Source of the DNA: Acidobacteriota bacterium
GTDB taxonomy: Bacteria; Acidobacteriota; Terriglobia; Terriglobales; Acidobacteriaceae
Direction: 5' to 3'
DNA length: 13,587 nucleotides
NCBI GenBank assembly: GCA_021798235.1
Contig: JAJZMO010000084.1
Coordinates: 1 to 13,587 of the forward strand
Shown piece after piece: positions 5,796-12,857 of this stretch (its first letter is position 1; each line of letters opens with the position of its first letter). A model generated the notes under the pieces. It saw only the letters and a list, made by a program, of their open reading frames with translations, was not told the origin of the DNA and did no database searches. The translations under genes were made by a program, and so were the position numbers.

Positions 5796-7705
5796 TGCCC
5801 CTTCGCCAGACCATCTTTTTGGGAGCGCTGACCTGCACGATCAGCCTCAGTGCCGCCGCGCAGACCACCCCACCCCCAGCATCTGGGAACGGCAGCAAAT
5901 CCACCGTCGTTGTATTTTCGCGCAGCAGCAAAGGCGCGCAATCCCCTGCCGTTTCTGCTGGTGCGACACCGTCGTCCTCTTCCAAAGCGGCAGCCCCGGC
6001 GGCGCTTGCCATTACCGATGCGGAACGCTCCGCGCTCACCATGCTGCGCTACGACTGCGACGTCCATTTGACACCCGCGACGCACACGCTCTCCGCAGAT
6101 GTACACATGACCGTGCGCAATGATGGTGCCCAGCCTTTGCGCCGGATCGCGCTGCAAATCTCCTCCACATTGCAATGGAACTTTGTCCACGCGAGCGGGG
6201 CCAATCTCACCTTTGCCGCGCACATTCTCGACAGCGATCTGGACCACACCGGCCAAGTGGATGAGGCGGTGGCCGTGCTCGATCATCCGCTGCCACCGGG
6301 ATCCACACTGCCGCTGGACGTGCTCTACTCCGGCACAGTGGAACAATCCGCCGCGCGCTTGGTGCGTTTGGGCGCGCCCGATGATGTGGCGCTCGCCTCG
6401 GAATGGGATCGCATCGAGCCAGGATTCGTCGGCTTGCGCGGTGTTGGCAACGTGGTCTGGCTTCCCGTCTCCGTGCCTCCGGCACTGCTCGGTGAGGGCA
6501 CGCGGCTCTTCAACGAAATCGGCCAGTGGAAGCTGCGCGAGCAAGCGGCGCAAATCCGCCTGCACGTTGTGGTGGAGTATAAGGACGATGCGCCGAATGT
6601 GGCCGTGTTGAATGGCATGTTGACGCAACCGGATGCGCAGACCGCACCTGAAGCAACCCTGCCCGCAAACGTGCTGCGCGTGGCCTCCTTCACGCTGGCG
6701 CAGCAGCCGATCGGCTTTCGCGCGCCGGGACTCTTCGTGCTCACGCGGAAGAAAATCTCCGCCGATGGAATCGAAATCTACGCGCAGGACAGCGATGAGG
6801 ATTTAGCGGCCAATTACGAAAAGGCGGTCCCGCTGGTGCGCCCACTGGCCGAGCAGTGGTTCGGCACGCATCCCCAGCGCCCCATCGTCGTGATCGATCT
6901 GCCGGAACAGGACGATCTGCCCTCGGAAGACCGCAATATTTTGTTTGCGCCATTGCGTCAGGCAGATGCGCAAGATCTGACGCCGGTGCTGGCGCACATG
7001 GAGAGCCACGCATACTTTCAATCTCAGCGCGTGTGGATGGACGAAGGCGTGGCGCAGTTCTTCACCACGTTATGGACGGAGCATATCGCCGGACGCGCCG
7101 CCGCGATTCAACAATTAAACTCGCAGCGCGGCGCATTGGCTCTGGCGGAACCGGCGCAGCCCGGCCCCCATGTGGGCCAAAGTTTGATTGAGGCCTACAG
7201 CGATATTTACTACCGCGATAAAGCGGCTTTTGTTTTTTGGATGCTGCGCGACATCTTGGGCGATGGCGCGCTCGGCCAGGCGCTGCGCGCTTACAAACCA
7301 GAGCTGGACCGCGAACCCAGCTACTTTCAACGCACCGTGCAATCGGTGCATGCCAAGGACATCGAGTGGTTTTTTGATGATTGGATTTATCGGGACCGCG
7401 GCCTGCCGGATCTCTCCATCGCCAACGTGTACACGCGCGCACTACTCTTGCACGGCGGCGTTAAAAAATACTTGACCTCGGTGGAGATACAAAACTCCGG
7501 CACCTGCGCGGCGCAGGTCCCGGTAACGGTGCAGGCCCCATCTTCAGAAGAGAGCAACAGCGTCTTGGTGCCCGCGCACGGCAAGGCAACCATGCGCGTG
7601 GTTCTGCCCAACGCAGCGCAGACCGTCACCGCAAATGACGGCACGGTTCCAGAAGTTGGAACGGGCGCACATCAAACGCATGTGACCATCGCGCCGGCGC
7701 AATAG
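5795..7705 (+). CDS. Secreted gluzincin-type metallopeptidase-like protein with altered HMESH motif
   Basis: The 636-residue product starts with a Sec signal peptide (MPLRQTIFLGALTCTISLSAAA, cleavage near 22-23), then a Ser/Ala/Pro-rich linker to about 72. Residues about 81-320 look like the beta-rich N-terminal domain seen before M1-type peptidase domains (VHLTPATHTLSADVHMTVRN). The peptidase-like domain follows at about 320-535, with LAHMESHAYF (399-408) and WMDEGVAQFF (414-423) in the places of the HExxH helix and the third zinc ligand. Glu417 is 12 positions after His405, a shorter gap than in true M1 enzymes and closer to peptidase-MA-like proteins. The catalytic Glu position is Met402 with Glu403 shifted by one, so activity is uncertain. 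A beta domain ends the protein. TAATG overlaps the rlmB stop, suggesting co-transcription. Confidence 0.75.
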   Translation: MPLRQTIFLGALTCTISLSAAAQTTPPPASGNGSKSTVVVFSRSSKGAQSPAVSAGATPSSSSKAAAPAALAITDAERSALTMLRYDCDVHLTPATHTLSADVHMTVRNDGAQPLRRIALQISSTLQWNFVHASGANLTFAAHILDSDLDHTGQVDEAVAVLDHPLPPGSTLPLDVLYSGTVEQSAARLVRLGAPDDVALASEWDRIEPGFVGLRGVGNVVWLPVSVPPALLGEGTRLFNEIGQWKLREQAAQIRLHVVVEYKDDAPNVAVLNGMLTQPDAQTAPEATLPANVLRVASFTLAQQPIGFRAPGLFVLTRKKISADGIEIYAQDSDEDLAANYEKAVPLVRPLAEQWFGTHPQRPIVVIDLPEQDDLPSEDRNILFAPLRQADAQDLTPVLAHMESHAYFQSQRVWMDEGVAQFFTTLWTEHIAGRAAAIQQLNSQRGALALAEPAQPGPHVGQSLIEAYSDIYYRDKAAFVFWMLRDILGDGALGQALRAYKPELDREPSYFQRTVQSVHAKDIEWFFDDWIYRDRGLPDLSIANVYTRALLLHGGVKKYLTSVEIQNSGTCAAQVPVTVQAPSSEESNSVLVPAHGKATMRVVLPNAAQTVTANDGTVPEVGTGAHQTHVTIAPAQ

Positions 7706-7725
7706 TCTTTCTATTGGGTCGGCGC
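7691..7725. terminator. Stop-spanning hairpin between convergent genes (possible bidirectional terminator)
   Basis: Positions 7691-7705 (GCGCCGGCGCAATAG) pair with 7711-7725 (CTATTGGGTCGGCGC) around a five-base loop (TCTTT). Fourteen of fifteen positions pair, one of them G-U. The TAG stops of the peptidase and the AsmA-like gene lie opposite each other in the stem. No T-run follows on either side, so it is not a standard intrinsic terminator; it may mark or protect 3' ends. Confidence 0.5.
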
Positions 7726-10293
7726 GGTTGTACTGAGTGTTGGCGTGGCGATCAGTTCTGGATGCCCCAAAGTTCCCTTCACCTGCATATCGCTCGGTTG
7801 CAGCGTCAGATGCAGCGTGCCAGGGAAGTGCAACGTTCCCCGGATATGTTCCTGTTTGCCTGCGGCCAACAGATCGCCATGGGTAAGGGTCACGGTTTGA
7901 TTCTGTACGGTTGCCTGAATGGCGAGTCGCTGGAATCGCGCCAGCGGTGAGGTTGCCAGCGCAGCAGCATTCCATCCGCCAGCATTCCACTGCGCACTCA
8001 GCATCCCGGTTGCACTGGCCGTCAGCTGCTGCACCGTCCATCCCTGTGCCAGCCCGCGCAGTTGCAGATCGATGCTACCGCTGCCCCAGTGCTGCGCGTG
8101 GAACGCCGTCGCCATTGCAGCCACCTGCATACCGCGCGCCGTGATCTGCATCTGTGCCTCGGGCAAATCCGTTCCGCGTGTAAGCGAACCACTGCCCTGC
8201 ACCGTACCGCCCCATATATTGCCCTGCACTGCAGAAAAATCCGCCTGCTGATCATGCACATGCACATCCAGCACAGCATGGTTCAACACCAACGCACCCA
8301 AAACGATTCGATCGGCTTGCAGCGTTCCCATGCAATTCGGCAGTGTGGGCAGATCGCCCATCCAGCGCTGCACCACGGTCAACCAGCGTGGTGAGGATCC
8401 CGGATTGCTCTGCTTCCACAGATGCATCTGTCCCGGAGTCCAAACCGTGGCGTGGAGATGAAATCTGCATGGCGGTTCCGCGCTCGTCGCAGGCTGCGGC
8501 TCAGCGTAGCTCAAACTGCCGTCAAAACTCTGTTGTTGATAGGTGCCGCGCAGCTTGTCCAGAAGAATCGATTCGGCATTCAGATGCGCGGTGGCTGTGG
8601 TCAATTGCACCCCACCCGGCCAGTTCTCCAACACAGCACGCACATTCTGCAACTGCACTGTGCCACTCCACGGGGAGGGGGGCGCACTCTGCGCAGCCGT
8701 TGTGGAAGTGCGCGGCAGCCAGAAGCCCTGCCGCGTCAATGCCAGCATTGCATGCCCCTGCAAACCTTGCACACGCACGGGAATTTTCATCCAGCCCATC
8801 GCCTGCGCCATTGGCAGCAGGGTTTCCAGTGTTGCAGGGCCGTTCAGACTCAGGCTGTATCCCTGCTGCGTCAACGCGCCGGACACAGCAACCGGCGTAG
8901 CCGCCCCCAAGGCAAGACGCGCAGGCGCAAGCGTGAATGCAAGCGGCACGGTCTTGGCCCTGTGCGCATGCGCATTTTTTTTGCTCGTGTCCGCAGCAGC
9001 CGCGCGCACCCAATCCAACGCTGGCAGATACAGCGGATGCGCCGAGCCGGGCAGCAGTAGTGCGCCGTGCATTAGATGCACTGCGCCTGCGCAATCCCAA
9101 GCCGAAGATGCACCCTGCACACCTGTGCCACAGGCAACCGAGCCATTCCAATCCCCGGCCATGCTCATCTGGGATGGGATGCCTGCGCGCACATGCCGCA
9201 ACCATTGCAAGGCCGTGTTCGCCGGGATTTGTTGCAGATCCAGATGCAGCACCGTCGCAGAAGTCTGCACGTTCGTAGCAGCCTGCGCGTGTGCTCCCAG
9301 TGCGACGTTGCCCGTCAGTTGCACAGACCCCGCACCGAATGGCGTGCTGCAATTGATCGCCTGCAACTGGCTTTGCGGCAAAAGCAAATGCGCCCCGCAA
9401 TCCACGCGCACATCCCACTCGTCTGCAGGAACCACCTCTGTGCGACGCAAATTATCGGCTTCGATCTCTGTGCGCAGCGTCAAATCCGCCAGCGTGCCGC
9501 TGGCATCGCCCGACAGCTGCGCCATCGCGCGCCAGCCAGAATCCCTGCCCGTGAATAATCTGCTGATCTCACCGAGTGGCGCCTTAACCCATTCCGCATG
9601 CCCCGTTACTGGCGTTAGCGCGGCAGTCGAAGCAAGGTGAATGGCCACCTCCGCGCGCAACTCGCCCGTATCATTCATGTCCAGGTCCGTGCGCAGCGGT
9701 TGCGCCTTCAACCGCACATGCCATTGGCCAGACGACTCTCTCCACAGCGCGATCTCGGCATCCATCAGAGAAAAAGGCTGCTTCTCTGCTCCGTATTTGA
9801 AGTTGATGCGCGCGCCGGTTGCCTCCACGTATGGAAACTGCGAACGCATGCGGGCATGAGGAGCATTCGATTTGCGCAGGATCGATTCAAAGTCCCAGCG
9901 TCCGTCGGCGCTGCGTGCCAGGTTGAGGCTTGGATCGTCCAAACTCAGCGTGGCTACGGCAAAATGTCCGCGCAGCAGGCTGCTCATCTGCAAAACTGCC
10001 GTCACCGTGGGAGCGGTCATCGCAGGCTCTACGCCAAAGGCCGGGTCTTCCGCCACCGTAACGTCACTGAGCACAAAAGCTGGACTGGGAAACAGGCGCA
10101 AGGAGACTGCGCCCACCTGCACCGGGCGTCCCAAACCTGAACTGACGGATTGTTCCACGCGATGGCGAAAGCGGCTGACGTTCAGCTGTGGAGCCAGAAA
10201 AATTGCCGCCAGCAGCAACAACAATACAACCACAGCGGCTTGAGTGAACCGCACGCGATGTTGATTTTTCGCAGGCTCCAAAACTCTTTGCAT
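7711..10293 (-). CDS. AsmA-like envelope protein
   Basis: An 860-residue protein with one N-terminal membrane helix (about 17-34) and a long beta-rich periplasmic part. The AsmA signature is clear: VEQSVSSGLGRPVQVGAV (46-63), LRLFPSPAFVLSDVTV (65-80) and LARSADGRWDFESIL (125-139). The C-terminal third has AsmA-like repeats such as GNIWGGTVQGSGSL at roughly residue 690. Relatives (AsmA, YhdP, TamB) form grooved bridges implicated in phospholipid traffic to the outer membrane, so that is the likely role here. The ATG at 10293 follows the lepB copy B stop by one base, making translation probably coupled. A longer open frame reaches 10470 but overlaps that gene and lacks AsmA character. The last residues (APTQ) mirror those of the convergent peptidase (APAQ) because of the shared inverted repeat. 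Confidence 0.82.
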   Translation of the reverse strand: MQRVLEPAKNQHRVRFTQAAVVVLLLLLAAIFLAPQLNVSRFRHRVEQSVSSGLGRPVQVGAVSLRLFPSPAFVLSDVTVAEDPAFGVEPAMTAPTVTAVLQMSSLLRGHFAVATLSLDDPSLNLARSADGRWDFESILRKSNAPHARMRSQFPYVEATGARINFKYGAEKQPFSLMDAEIALWRESSGQWHVRLKAQPLRTDLDMNDTGELRAEVAIHLASTAALTPVTGHAEWVKAPLGEISRLFTGRDSGWRAMAQLSGDASGTLADLTLRTEIEADNLRRTEVVPADEWDVRVDCGAHLLLPQSQLQAINCSTPFGAGSVQLTGNVALGAHAQAATNVQTSATVLHLDLQQIPANTALQWLRHVRAGIPSQMSMAGDWNGSVACGTGVQGASSAWDCAGAVHLMHGALLLPGSAHPLYLPALDWVRAAAADTSKKNAHAHRAKTVPLAFTLAPARLALGAATPVAVSGALTQQGYSLSLNGPATLETLLPMAQAMGWMKIPVRVQGLQGHAMLALTRQGFWLPRTSTTAAQSAPPSPWSGTVQLQNVRAVLENWPGGVQLTTATAHLNAESILLDKLRGTYQQQSFDGSLSYAEPQPATSAEPPCRFHLHATVWTPGQMHLWKQSNPGSSPRWLTVVQRWMGDLPTLPNCMGTLQADRIVLGALVLNHAVLDVHVHDQQADFSAVQGNIWGGTVQGSGSLTRGTDLPEAQMQITARGMQVAAMATAFHAQHWGSGSIDLQLRGLAQGWTVQQLTASATGMLSAQWNAGGWNAAALATSPLARFQRLAIQATVQNQTVTLTHGDLLAAGKQEHIRGTLHFPGTLHLTLQPSDMQVKGTLGHPELIATPTLSTTAPTQ

Positions 10294-10294
10294 T

Positions 10295-11098
10295 TTATTG
10301 CACCCGGCGGAAGGTTCTGCGCCAGCGCGTTTGGTCAAAGAAATGCACAACGATGTGCGCCATAAAGGAGACGCGATCGCTGACGGATGTCTTGTATTCC
10401 TGATTGGCTGAAGTGATGAATGACCAATAAATGAAGAGCGGGCGGCCCAGAATATTTTGCCGCGGAACAAAGCCCCAGTAGCGGCTATCCAAGCTCACCA
10501 GCCGATTGTCGCCCATGGCAAAGTAGTGGCCCGGGGGCACCACCAAGTCACCGCCCTGCAAAAATTGCGGCATGTCGATGGCCCACGTTGCCGTCACGTC
10601 CTCGCTCATCGAAGGCGGCACTGCGGGGAAATCATCCCGATAGGGATAGTAGCCATCCTCTGGGTTGCCATCCTCGGCGGGCATGGCAGCGTAAGGTTCC
10701 TTCTGCGCAACGCCATTGAGAAACACGATGCCGTGCTCCAGATGAATGCGGTCGCCGGGCACGCCGATGACGCGCTTGACCAGAATCAAATTTGTCTCAT
10801 GCGGCTTGATGAACACAATGATGTCGCCGCGATGCACATCCCCGTAGTGGACAAACGGTGCCCATGCCGTGCGTGGAGACAGGCTGATGCGATCCACCAG
10901 CACATGGTCCCCAATGAGAATGGTCTTCTCCATGGAAGAAGATGGAATCTCAAAATTTTGAAAGATAAAGGTGATGATAAAAATTCCCACCACCAATACT
11001 GAGCAGATGGAGGCAAAGGATTCGAGCGGCGTCTCCTGCTGCAGCGCGTCGACTTCGCTTTGTTTCTCAGTGCTGCTGATGGTTTCCGTGCGGGCCAA
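10295..11098 (-). CDS. lepB: Signal peptidase I, copy B
   Basis: A 267-residue type I signal peptidase (S26 family) that removes signal peptides from exported proteins at the outer face of the inner membrane. One membrane helix lies at about 31-47, followed by the catalytic Ser55 in PSSSMEKT (52-59), the general base Lys108 in LVKRVIGVPGD (106-116), and GDNRLVSLDSRYWGFV (196-211), the conserved C-terminal box. All catalytic parts are present. The start is TTG at 11098, with AAGGGGAG at 11107-11114 ideally placed; an ATG at 11203 would lie inside the preceding gene and add an unlikely extension. It is 47 bases after lepB copy A and 1 base before the AsmA-like gene. It has a long acidic insert (about 138-175) compared with short family members. 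Confidence 0.87.
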   Translation of the reverse strand: MARTETISSTEKQSEVDALQQETPLESFASICSVLVVGIFIITFIFQNFEIPSSSMEKTILIGDHVLVDRISLSPRTAWAPFVHYGDVHRGDIIVFIKPHETNLILVKRVIGVPGDRIHLEHGIVFLNGVAQKEPYAAMPAEDGNPEDGYYPYRDDFPAVPPSMSEDVTATWAIDMPQFLQGGDLVVPPGHYFAMGDNRLVSLDSRYWGFVPRQNILGRPLFIYWSFITSANQEYKTSVSDRVSFMAHIVVHFFDQTRWRRTFRRVQ

Positions 11099-11106
11099 TG
11101 CCTGTG

Positions 11107-11114
11107 CTCCCCTT
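11107..11114 (-). promoter_or_regulatory. Strong ribosome binding site for lepB copy B (TTG start)
   Basis: On the minus strand this reads AAGGGGAG, with 8 bases to the TTG at 11098. No ATG occurs in frame between the previous gene's stop and the catalytic Ser motif, so this site decides the start. Confidence 0.65.
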
Positions 11115-11116
11115 GC

Positions 11117-11138
11117 AAAATTCCCGGCGTAACCGGAA
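11117..11138 (-). terminator. Small hairpin plus TTTT between the two lepB genes (possible attenuator)
   Basis: On the minus strand TTCCGG (11133-11138), loop TTACG, then CCGGGAA (11121-11127) form a six-bp stem with one bulged G, followed directly by TTTT. It is too weak for a firm terminator call but sits in the only sizeable gap of the operon and just upstream of the copy B ribosome binding site. Confidence 0.3.
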
Positions 11139-11145
11139 AAGGTGG

Positions 11146-12000
11146 TTAGTGAATAATGTGAAAAATTCTGTTCCAGCGCGCCACATGCATTGTCTGCGTC
11201 CACAAGGAGTGGTCGTGCGTCAGTCTATCATCCGGCAGCCCGGTCAGTTCCGAAGCGGAGGGAGAGCGCAGCGAAAAATAGACCAGAAACGGCTCGCCCA
11301 CAATGTTGGCCTGGGGCACAAAGCCCCAATAACGGCTGTCCAAACTGTCCCTGCGATTATCGCCCAATACAAAATACCGCCCTGCGGGCACCACCAGTTC
11401 CCCATCCTGGACATCCCGGTGCATGCGCATCCACCAACGCATATCCACGCCCGGGTCGGTGTAGGCCAGTGAGGGAAAATCATCGCGATACAGGTTGGCC
11501 TCTCCCGGCGCGTTGAGCACAAACGGCTCCACGACCGGCTCCTCATTCACATATACACGGCCCTCGACCAAGCGGATGCGATCCTGCGGCAGACCGATAA
11601 CGCGCTTCACCAAATGCGTCTCCGGACGCAGCGGATAGTGAAAAACAATCACCGCATCCCGTTGCACCGCGTGGTAGGGCAACAGATGCTGCCACGGTCC
11701 CGGCGGAGCATAGACCATTTTATTGACCAGCAAAAAATCGCCGACCAACAGCGTATTTTCCATCGATGCGGAGGGAATTCTGTACGGCTGCACGAGAAAC
11801 GTCAAAATAAAAAGTGCGGGGACAAGGATTGTGGCCATGCCCTGCAATAGCGTGAGCAATTCCTCGGTTTGGCTAGCGATGCTGGTTTTGCTGGCGGAGC
11901 GCACGGCATCTGGCGCTGAAGTTTCCGCAGCATCCAGCGCCTGCGCATCTGGAATTTGCGCAGCGTCGCTGTCCATCGCCCCCATGCAATCGTCCGTCAC
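11146..12000 (-). CDS. lepB: Signal peptidase I, copy A
   Basis: A 284-residue type I signal peptidase. A polar, Ala/Asp/Ser-rich N-terminus of about 50 residues precedes one membrane helix (about 55-72). The catalytic Ser79 is in IPSASMENT (75-83), the general base Lys132 in LVKRVIGLPQD (130-140), and the C-terminal box is GDNRRDSLDSRYWGFV (213-228). The start is GTG at 12000, overlapping the rnc stop as GTGA, with GAGGAG five bases upstream; ATG codons at 11985 and 11976 are possible alternatives. It is clearly paralogous to the next gene, with the same boxes and the same YRDDFP segment, but the two differ in the N-terminal region and at the C-terminus (…RWNRIFHIIH here). Confidence 0.87.
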   Translation of the reverse strand: MTDDCMGAMDSDAAQIPDAQALDAAETSAPDAVRSASKTSIASQTEELLTLLQGMATILVPALFILTFLVQPYRIPSASMENTLLVGDFLLVNKMVYAPPGPWQHLLPYHAVQRDAVIVFHYPLRPETHLVKRVIGLPQDRIRLVEGRVYVNEEPVVEPFVLNAPGEANLYRDDFPSLAYTDPGVDMRWWMRMHRDVQDGELVVPAGRYFVLGDNRRDSLDSRYWGFVPQANIVGEPFLVYFSLRSPSASELTGLPDDRLTHDHSLWTQTMHVARWNRIFHIIH

Positions 12001-12833
12001 GCATGCTCCTCGTGTGCAGCAGCATCCGAGCCGTTGGATGGTTTGCGCAAAAGATCCAGTGCGATGCGCGCCGCCTCCTGCTCGGCTACCTTTTTGCGCG
12101 CGCCGATGGCACTGGCCAGCAAACGAGGCTCTGCGCCAGTTTGCACCTGATGCAACGCAACTGCAAATGTTTTTTGATGGTCAGGCCCTGTCTCCGCTGT
12201 CACCGTATAGCGGGGCTGGCCGAGTCCGCCCGCCTGCAAGTGCTCCTGCAATGCGGACTTATAGTCGCCCACAGCCAAGCCGGTACGCGCTTCCTCTGCC
12301 AACGGCTCCAACGCACCCGCCAACACATGCGCCCTCACAAATTCCGCAACGATGGCCAAACCGCCATCCAAATAGAGTGCAGCCAGCAACGCCTCCAGCG
12401 CATTGGCCAGCAGCGCGGACTTTTTGCGCCCGCCACTGTGCTCCTCCCCGTGGCCCAGCCGCAGCGCTTCACCGAGGAACAACGTGCGCGCCACCTGCGC
12501 CAAATGTTTGCGGCTCACCATCTGCGCGCGCAACTGCGTCAACGCGCCCTCATCCATTTCCGAGTATGTGTGATACAGATGCTCGGTGACAGCCAGGCTC
12601 AACACGGCGTCGCCGAGAAATTCCAGTTGCTCGTTGTCATCCTGCGGCGTGCGCGGCTGCACCCGCTCACTGGCGATGGAGCTGTGCGTCAGCGCGCGCT
12701 CCAACAAACTGCCGTCAGAAAATTGGTAGCCAATACGAGCCTGCAATCGCTGCACGGCAGACACATCCGCAGATGCCGCTGGCACTCCGGTTGGCGAGGC
12801 TTCGTGTTGGGGAACGGCTACGCGCCTGTTCAA
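11997..12833 (-). CDS. rnc: Ribonuclease III
   Basis: A 278-residue RNase III, the endonuclease that cuts double-stranded RNA during rRNA maturation and mRNA turnover. The catalytic domain has NEQLEFLGDAVL (67-78), giving Glu68, Glu71 and Asp75 of the metal site. The second acidic cluster is in LLANALEALLAALYLDGG (141-158), with Glu147 present but Asn144 where E. coli has Asp114. The double-stranded RNA-binding domain covers about 191-262 (DYKSALQEHLQ ... GARKKVAEQEAARIALDLL). I chose TTG at 12833 because GGGAG lies 8 bases upstream; a TTG at 12857, directly after the TPR gene stop, is possible but has a weaker site. It overlaps lepB copy A by GTGA, as rnc and lepB are neighbours in many bacteria. 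Confidence 0.88.
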   Translation of the reverse strand: MNRRVAVPQHEASPTGVPAASADVSAVQRLQARIGYQFSDGSLLERALTHSSIASERVQPRTPQDDNEQLEFLGDAVLSLAVTEHLYHTYSEMDEGALTQLRAQMVSRKHLAQVARTLFLGEALRLGHGEEHSGGRKKSALLANALEALLAALYLDGGLAIVAEFVRAHVLAGALEPLAEEARTGLAVGDYKSALQEHLQAGGLGQPRYTVTAETGPDHQKTFAVALHQVQTGAEPRLLASAIGARKKVAEQEAARIALDLLRKPSNGSDAAAHEEHA

Positions 12834-12841
12834 GAGTCGAT

Positions 12842-12846
12842 CTCCC
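12842..12846 (-). promoter_or_regulatory. Ribosome binding site for rnc (TTG start)
   Basis: Minus-strand GGGAG is 8 bases before the TTG at 12833. It favours this start over the TTG at 12857, whose upstream sequence is only a weak match. Confidence 0.5.
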
Positions 12847-12857
12847 GTGGCTGCCAA

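Noticed and set aside
8543..9640. Long plus-strand open frame (365 codons) opposite the AsmA-like gene
   Set aside because: It is Cys/Ser/Arg-rich low-complexity translation with no domain, and lies wholly antisense to a gene with clear AsmA motifs. It is a by-product of high GC.
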